DNA of 64,000 nucleotides from Raphanus sativus. Lineage: Eukaryota > Streptophyta > Magnoliopsida > Brassicales > Brassicaceae. Positions 58,695-64,000 of this stretch are shown here, one piece after another (the first letter of the stretch is position 1; the number at the start of each line of letters is the position of its first letter). Position numbers and translations under genes: made by a program. The stretch lies in contig NC_079512.1 in NCBI RefSeq assembly GCF_000801105.2, forward strand, positions 28,289,848-28,353,847. The letters run 5' to 3'. The notes beneath the pieces are model-generated. The model was not told where the DNA came from. It searched no databases and saw nothing but the letters and a program-made list of their open reading frames with translations.

Positions 58695-61600
58695 TTATGG
58701 CGGAGTCTCATCTGGGTTCTTGGGTTTACTCCTTAGCATCTCAGTGAAGTTGCCCCTCATGATACGTTTGAATCTGTTGTCTTCAACGGGAGCAGCCACC
58801 GCCTTTGGTGAATCAGGTCCTTGAAGTGTAGGTGATGACGGTGCAACAGTGGTGGTTTCGGTTGCTTCTTTCTTCCCCAACAAGCCACCTTCCCCAAACA
58901 AGCTTGTCACAGATGATGCAATCCCCAAGTGAGCACCCATGGCTTTGCTGAATGCTTCAAGTGTCCCACCTGATCTCTCTTTCATTGTGATCTCTAAAGC
59001 TTCCTTGTGAGCTGGATCAAGCGCGTCTGGATCTTTCAGTAGGTTTTGAATGGCTGGAATGAGGTATGTCCCCACACTTGTTTGAGACAGATCTTCAGAA
59101 CCATGAAAACAAGTTAGTCTTGGAACATTAAGATATGTAAGAAGCAAAAGAAGAAAGTTCTTGAGTTTTGATACTCTCTTACCGGTTGCATCGAGTGCAC
59201 GAATGGCTTCGCAGAAAGCGTTGGCTCTCTCTCGGCGACGGGTTACGTCTGTGGAAGAGCTTGGACTTGCTGAAAGTTGGAAAATCTTGGACAAAAGATA
59301 ATCTCGAAGCCGTTCTGTTGTGTGTGGAATAGCAACTAAGAGTGCACGAATTACTGCGATTATAGCTTCATGAGAACCATCTTCGAGAAAAGCATCCATC
59401 TGGACTAGGATTTTATCAACAATCTGCATCATATCCGATTTGATTAGCTCGTAGATATCACATCTTTAGATAATTCACGAGTTCATTTTGAAATATTGCG
59501 ATACCATGTCGACTTTGAAATGCTGTGCTACAGACCCAAATGCATCTATGCTTGCGTACTTCACATTTAGGTTTTGGTCTGAGCCAAGAGTGATCAAGGC
59601 AGGTAAAACATTGGCAGAAGCAGCTTTTGCGTCAATATATGGAACCTGTTGCACAAGTTAATATCTATTAGTATAAAATCAAGGGGGAAACAGTGGAAGT
59701 GTTTGTTGTGGAAAAAGCTTACGATGGTCTTCAACAACTTAGCAGCGTTGATTTTGAGTTCTGCAGTGGAATCAACGACCATTTCCCACAAAATGCCGAA
59801 TATCATGTTATGATGTTCTTCAAATGTGCTGCGATGTTTGAGGAATTCATTGGTAAGAAGACGCAGTTCCAGGAAACCATAAGAAACAAAACTAAAGCTT
59901 ACGGAAACGCACCAAAGGAAGCGAACGGCATCCAAAACCTCGTTGTTGTGCTTTGATGACTGGTTTTCCTTTGTTTTGCTCTCGACTAAGAGTTGTCGTA
60001 AGAAGACTGTTAACTCTTCGCGTTTACTTGGTGCACCAAGAACCCCTGCCAAAAGAAGCGGTAGTATACATAGAGTGGCAAGTCTATTGGCTACAGCAGT
60101 TCTGGGTTTTAGGCCTGAAGAAAGTAAACAAGAATCTATGTCAGACACTGTTTAAGAAATTTCCGTCTCGCTAAAAGTCCAGAAATTATGTAACCTTTTA
60201 TTCTTGGATGGATTGCAGAAGGTAAAAACTGAAGATCAGCTGCATCATCTCCAACGGCCACTAAGAACACGGGTAACTCAATGTGGGTTAGGTAGGAATT
60301 TCCGAAACGTTCAGACACAGCCAAAAGAAACTGCAAATCAATGCAGAGTTTTTTTCTTAGAAGTTAGTGTTGATACTATTAAGATCAATAGAAGATAAGA
60401 GAACAGGTGCAAACACAATCCAGACCTTTGTTATCCGATTTCTCAAATTGTCTTCTTTCTGGGGCAACATGCATGCCAATTGTAACAAGTTAGCAAAGCA
60501 ATCAACATGCATCCATTCAAACATAGGCCACTCAGAACGTCCCCTGGTCAAAAATTCCATCACACAAGACACAGTAGATTATGTAGAAGAAGACGTCAGA
60601 AACTAGAAAAAAATTCATGTCCAGAGTTGTCGAGGGGTGGAGAAGCTTACTCGGCATAGGTCTCAAGCAAGGAAACAGAGATTGCAGATTCCTCTGACTT
60701 TGAGATAGAAGAGAAAGGACATGTTGCCATTGCCTTCTGGTGTACAGATGGAAGCAACTCCATGAGCATTCTTAGTAGGACATCAATGTTCCATCGCTCC
60801 CGTTCACCAAGGACTCGTAAATGAGACTCCAATGACCCTTCAACTCCAGAAAGGGGTGGGCAGTGCTGCAAATGAAAATGACTTAAAATAGATATAGCAA
60901 GCAACCACTCTCAATCACAGTCTTAAAATGGGAAATGCATCGAGTTTGTACCTGAGCAGAGCTCAATGTGTGAGAAAGAAGAACCCTCAAGATATGATCC
61001 AGCCTGTTACCCCACTTTATCACAGCAGGAAGTAGTTCTTTCAACGTGGTTTCAACCACAAGGCCAGATGGATCGCATATCAACTGAAACATCATCTCCT
61101 CAACCTAATAATCAGACAGAAAACTGGTCTTTTAGCATTTTTGGTTTTACTGATACTAACGGAACTTCTATGCTTACTGTCTCATGCCAACTTAAAAATA
61201 CCCCCTTCTCCTATACATTTTTTAATCAGCCTGTTTTAGAGCTTATACTGTAGCCATGCCAGTCAAATAAAGTCAGAGTTATTTTCCACAGTGCTAAGAA
61301 GAAATTTAGTGAAGCTGACCTTAAAATATTTGTCTGTGTTCAGGAACAAAGGAAGCAACAACGCAAGATTATGAGCGGCAGCCTCTCGAACAACGGTTGC
61401 AGAATCTTCTATGAGTTGTTGTATGATTGACAAAATAAGAGAGTCGCGTATCTCAGGGCGGACATACTCTGCAAGCTCCCCACATGATTGAGCAACTAGT
61501 AGCCTGCGTTCTTCATATGTATGATTTATCTGCAATAGACACAACCAGCAATTTATCACTCATATCAAGAAAATAAAATAAATTGTTAAAGCAGAGACAA

Positions 61601-64000
61601 ACAACTCGTAAAAGCAAGAGTAGCATTAACCTGTTCCCAGCACTGTGGAAGCAATTCTGTTTCTGTTCTCATATCCCCAACATTCCTTGATAGGCTAACA
61701 CAAGCCTGAGATGAACAGTAAAAGGCCTCAACCTCAAAACGTTACCAGTCTCAATCATGCAAAAAGAAAGCTTCTAAGTTAAAACAGTAACATACATCCA
61801 TAATAATCCGCCTCTGCTGCTCATCTGGACGTTTGATCAGGTTGAACAGTGTATGGGTCAAGGAGTCTCTTGTATTGCTATCTGGATGCCGCTCGATTGC
61901 ACACATCATCAGGGGAAGGAGTTCCTATCGGTCAAACAAACCAGATCAGTAATATTCCATCAATCGTTTTGAACAAAGTTGAAAGAAGCACGCAAACCTC
62001 TCGATGGTTTATCAGTACGTATGGAACAATATTCGGCAAAGCATCTGCAAGTATCTGTATTGTTCCTAAGCCCTGTAACGGAATGGATAAAAGAATATTC
62101 AAACAGTCCATATTACGTTCTGTTGACACAAAATAGCATTAGCATAGCATAAGGAAAGCAGACAGCTACATGGACCTCTACCAGTTTTGCTGATGACAAA
62201 GGTGCCTTTCAAAAGTATTCTAGATCATAAAAAATGAAAATAACAGAGCATTCACGATGGAAGAGTAAATACTCTTAAAGGAATAATCAGGACGTACCGT
62301 TTCCTCAGATGCAGCTTCCACAATTGCATTTTCCGATTTTGAACGACCAATTCCACAATCCAGTGTCAAGATGCTTTCGAGGTCACTGGGTGTATAATTA
62401 CCATTTGATGGACTTAACAGATGGTTTGAGACTTCTTTGTGATTCTCCAACGTACTATCCAAGGATTTATAAGATACACTGCTGCCGTCTGCTGCCACTT
62501 CTCTTTGATCAGGAATTATATTCTTTATCTCTTCCTTCACAAGACCGTCTTCTGTTTGCGTATGCCCTTTCTCATTAGATATAGAACTCTCAGAAATCAA
62601 GCCACCGTCCTTTTCGATTGTTGGTTTCTCAACTTCCACTGGCAGAGCGCTTTTCTGTTTCTCGATATTTTCCACGGATTGGGATTGCACAGCATCACGT
62701 TCACTAGCTGACACAGATTGACCAGCCCGAGACCCTTCAATATGCATTTTAAGAGATGTGATCTCTGCTCTGCAGTCATTGAGATTCCTCCTCTGATGCT
62801 CTAAGGATTGCTTCAAACTTTGAACCTGAATACTATCAGTGTCATTTCAGGCATTTACATTTCCAGATATGAAAGTGCCCGCTTCTTTAAAAAATCCAGT
62901 CTATAAAAAAGACTACCTGCTTTTCTCTGTCCCTAAGATCCTTCTGAAGTGATTCTGTAGACTTGTTAAAAGCACTGATTTGCTCTTCGAATATTTCTTT
63001 GCTCTTAAGTAGTCCATCCTTTTCTTTGTTTAGCCTCTCAATCTCTTTTTTCAATGCTTCATTCTCCTGAAGCATGGCTATTTTCTCCTGCATCCAAAAA
63101 TTATGAACAATGAGAATTCAAATTCATATCCTCAGAGTGGATTTTATCCTCGCAAATCCTCAAAGTGCAACTTTAATGGTCAGTACGGTTCTCAAATACA
63201 AAAAAAAGAAATACATTTAAAAGCAAGATCCTGTACTAAATATTCACTCCACAATCAGAATAGCATCGAAATATATAGAAACAGCCAAGAAAAAAAATGC
63301 AGAGGGAAAAAGAGAGAGAGAGAAGTGAGTTCTGTATAAGACAATGATGTCAAAGATCTAAGTTTCGAGGTAGTGATATTTCTAACAGCATCAGTTCAAT
63401 GAAGTGTGTACATGGAAATTAAGCTATCATGATATAACCTCAGCTGCTTCTGAAGTTGATGAAAGGTACTGATAGTAATAATAGCGCAAGGCATCAGGCA
63501 CGCACGCTGGACTGTCCTGCCAAACGTCCAAGTTCTGGTCGGTCACCTGATAAACAGATCATACGCAATGACGTCAGATATCTAATATTAAACAAGGTAG
63601 ATCTCAGTAAACACGAAAAGATTAATAAGATTACCTCCTCATAAAAAGTCATTGCTGTAAGTCTGTAACCTGCCAGAAGTAGATATTCTTTCACTGCACA
63701 GTTTAAATCTCGACGTTCATTGTTCTTCAAAGGCCCTATATCAGTGAAGGAAAAATCTTTCTTTTTCCGTTGAATTTCTGGTCGGTTGTCTCCAAACTCA
63801 TCTGTGTCCAACTCTGAGGAAATAACAAACAATACAGGAGAAGTTTCGTGATTTTGTTGCTACCGTTCTGAAGAGAGATGAAATAACAAAACAAACCAGA
63901 AAAAAAAAACTAGCATGCATTAAAATGATGCTTGCACAGAATATACCTAAGCAGAAAACTGCTACATGGAAAAATTCAAAAGAGAACAGGAGATAGCTAA
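58695..64000 (-). CDS. LisH/HEAT-repeat protein, RELCH/KIAA1468-like (AT5G16210-like), 5' end outside window
   Basis: Seventeen minus-strand exons are readable: 63813-63635, 63546-63439, 63087-62917, 62825-62298, 62072-61998, 61924-61796, 61705-61631, 61529-61320, 61104-60952, 60865-60651, 60543-60426, 60330-60195, 60114-59913, 59828-59723, 59645-59505, 59423-59183 and 59092-58695. All junctions keep frame. The first visible part has NCAVKEYLLLAGYRLTAMTF, a second LisH-like segment, then a coiled coil (LKKEIERLNKEKDGLLKSKE). An acidic linker follows, then HEAT repeats (RRLLVAQSCGELAEYV, VVREAAAHNLALLLPLF, ELKINAAKLLKTIV). The C-terminus is RIMRGNFTEMLRSKPKNPDE. The human relative RELCH links Rab11 endosomes to sterol transport; the plant role is unknown. 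The N-terminal LisH exon(s) lie beyond 64000. Confidence 0.93.

Overview
This is plant nuclear DNA from a Brassicaceae genome, most likely a Brassica or a close relative. The reasons are short exons with GT-AG introns, AT-rich intergenic DNA, Helitron, MULE, Stowaway, PIF/Harbinger and CACTA transposons, and a gene order that from memory follows Arabidopsis chromosome 5, about AT5G15940 to AT5G16210 (SDR, KIN1/KIN2, 5-alpha-reductase-like, DVL1, an acidic-tail protein, CCT6 remnant, MAGL-like, RPS7, core-2 glycosyltransferase, CRS1, HEAT/LisH protein). The species and synteny calls come from recognition, not from a search.

Layout. 1-2909: two tandem short-chain dehydrogenase genes, the first cut by the window edge. 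3400-9000: a TRIM-like retroelement, two non-autonomous Helitrons and a MULE around a cold/ABA-type KIN1/BN28 gene. 9318-10600: a decayed phenylalanyl-tRNA synthetase beta-subunit pseudogene. 11133-12705: a 5-alpha-reductase-family gene and, on the other strand, a DVL1-type micropeptide gene. 12706-22100: transposon-rich spacer with a large Mutator-type foldback element, a PPR pseudogene and two Stowaway-like MITEs. 22133-30201: one five-exon gene with an acidic tail whose 6.7-kb last intron holds two Helitrons. 30330-39480: a truncated autonomous-type Helitron (Rep/PIF1 helicase) that carries a rearranged LSM6 copy, ends in a CACTA element, and is flanked by a duplicated copy of the host gene's last exon and 3' UTR. 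39932-43079: remnant of a CCT6 chaperonin gene, then an RWP-RK transcription-factor gene. 44193-46362: a PIF/Harbinger element that keeps only the Myb-like ORF. 46622-64000: a dense genic block: MAGL-like lipase with an in-frame stop, ribosomal protein S7, a small basic protein with a partial tandem duplication and a very long GA repeat, a core-2/I-branching GT14 gene with a Helitron in its intron, CRS1, and a LisH/HEAT (RELCH-like) gene that runs off the right edge.

The genes do not form a pathway or operon; each is an independent nuclear gene. I found no new enzymatic or defence system. The most interesting content is structural: Helitron gene capture, nested insertions with readable target-site duplications, a foldback element built on telomere-like repeats, and several precise pseudogenisation events. 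Exon limits were set by hand from splice consensus and reading frame.
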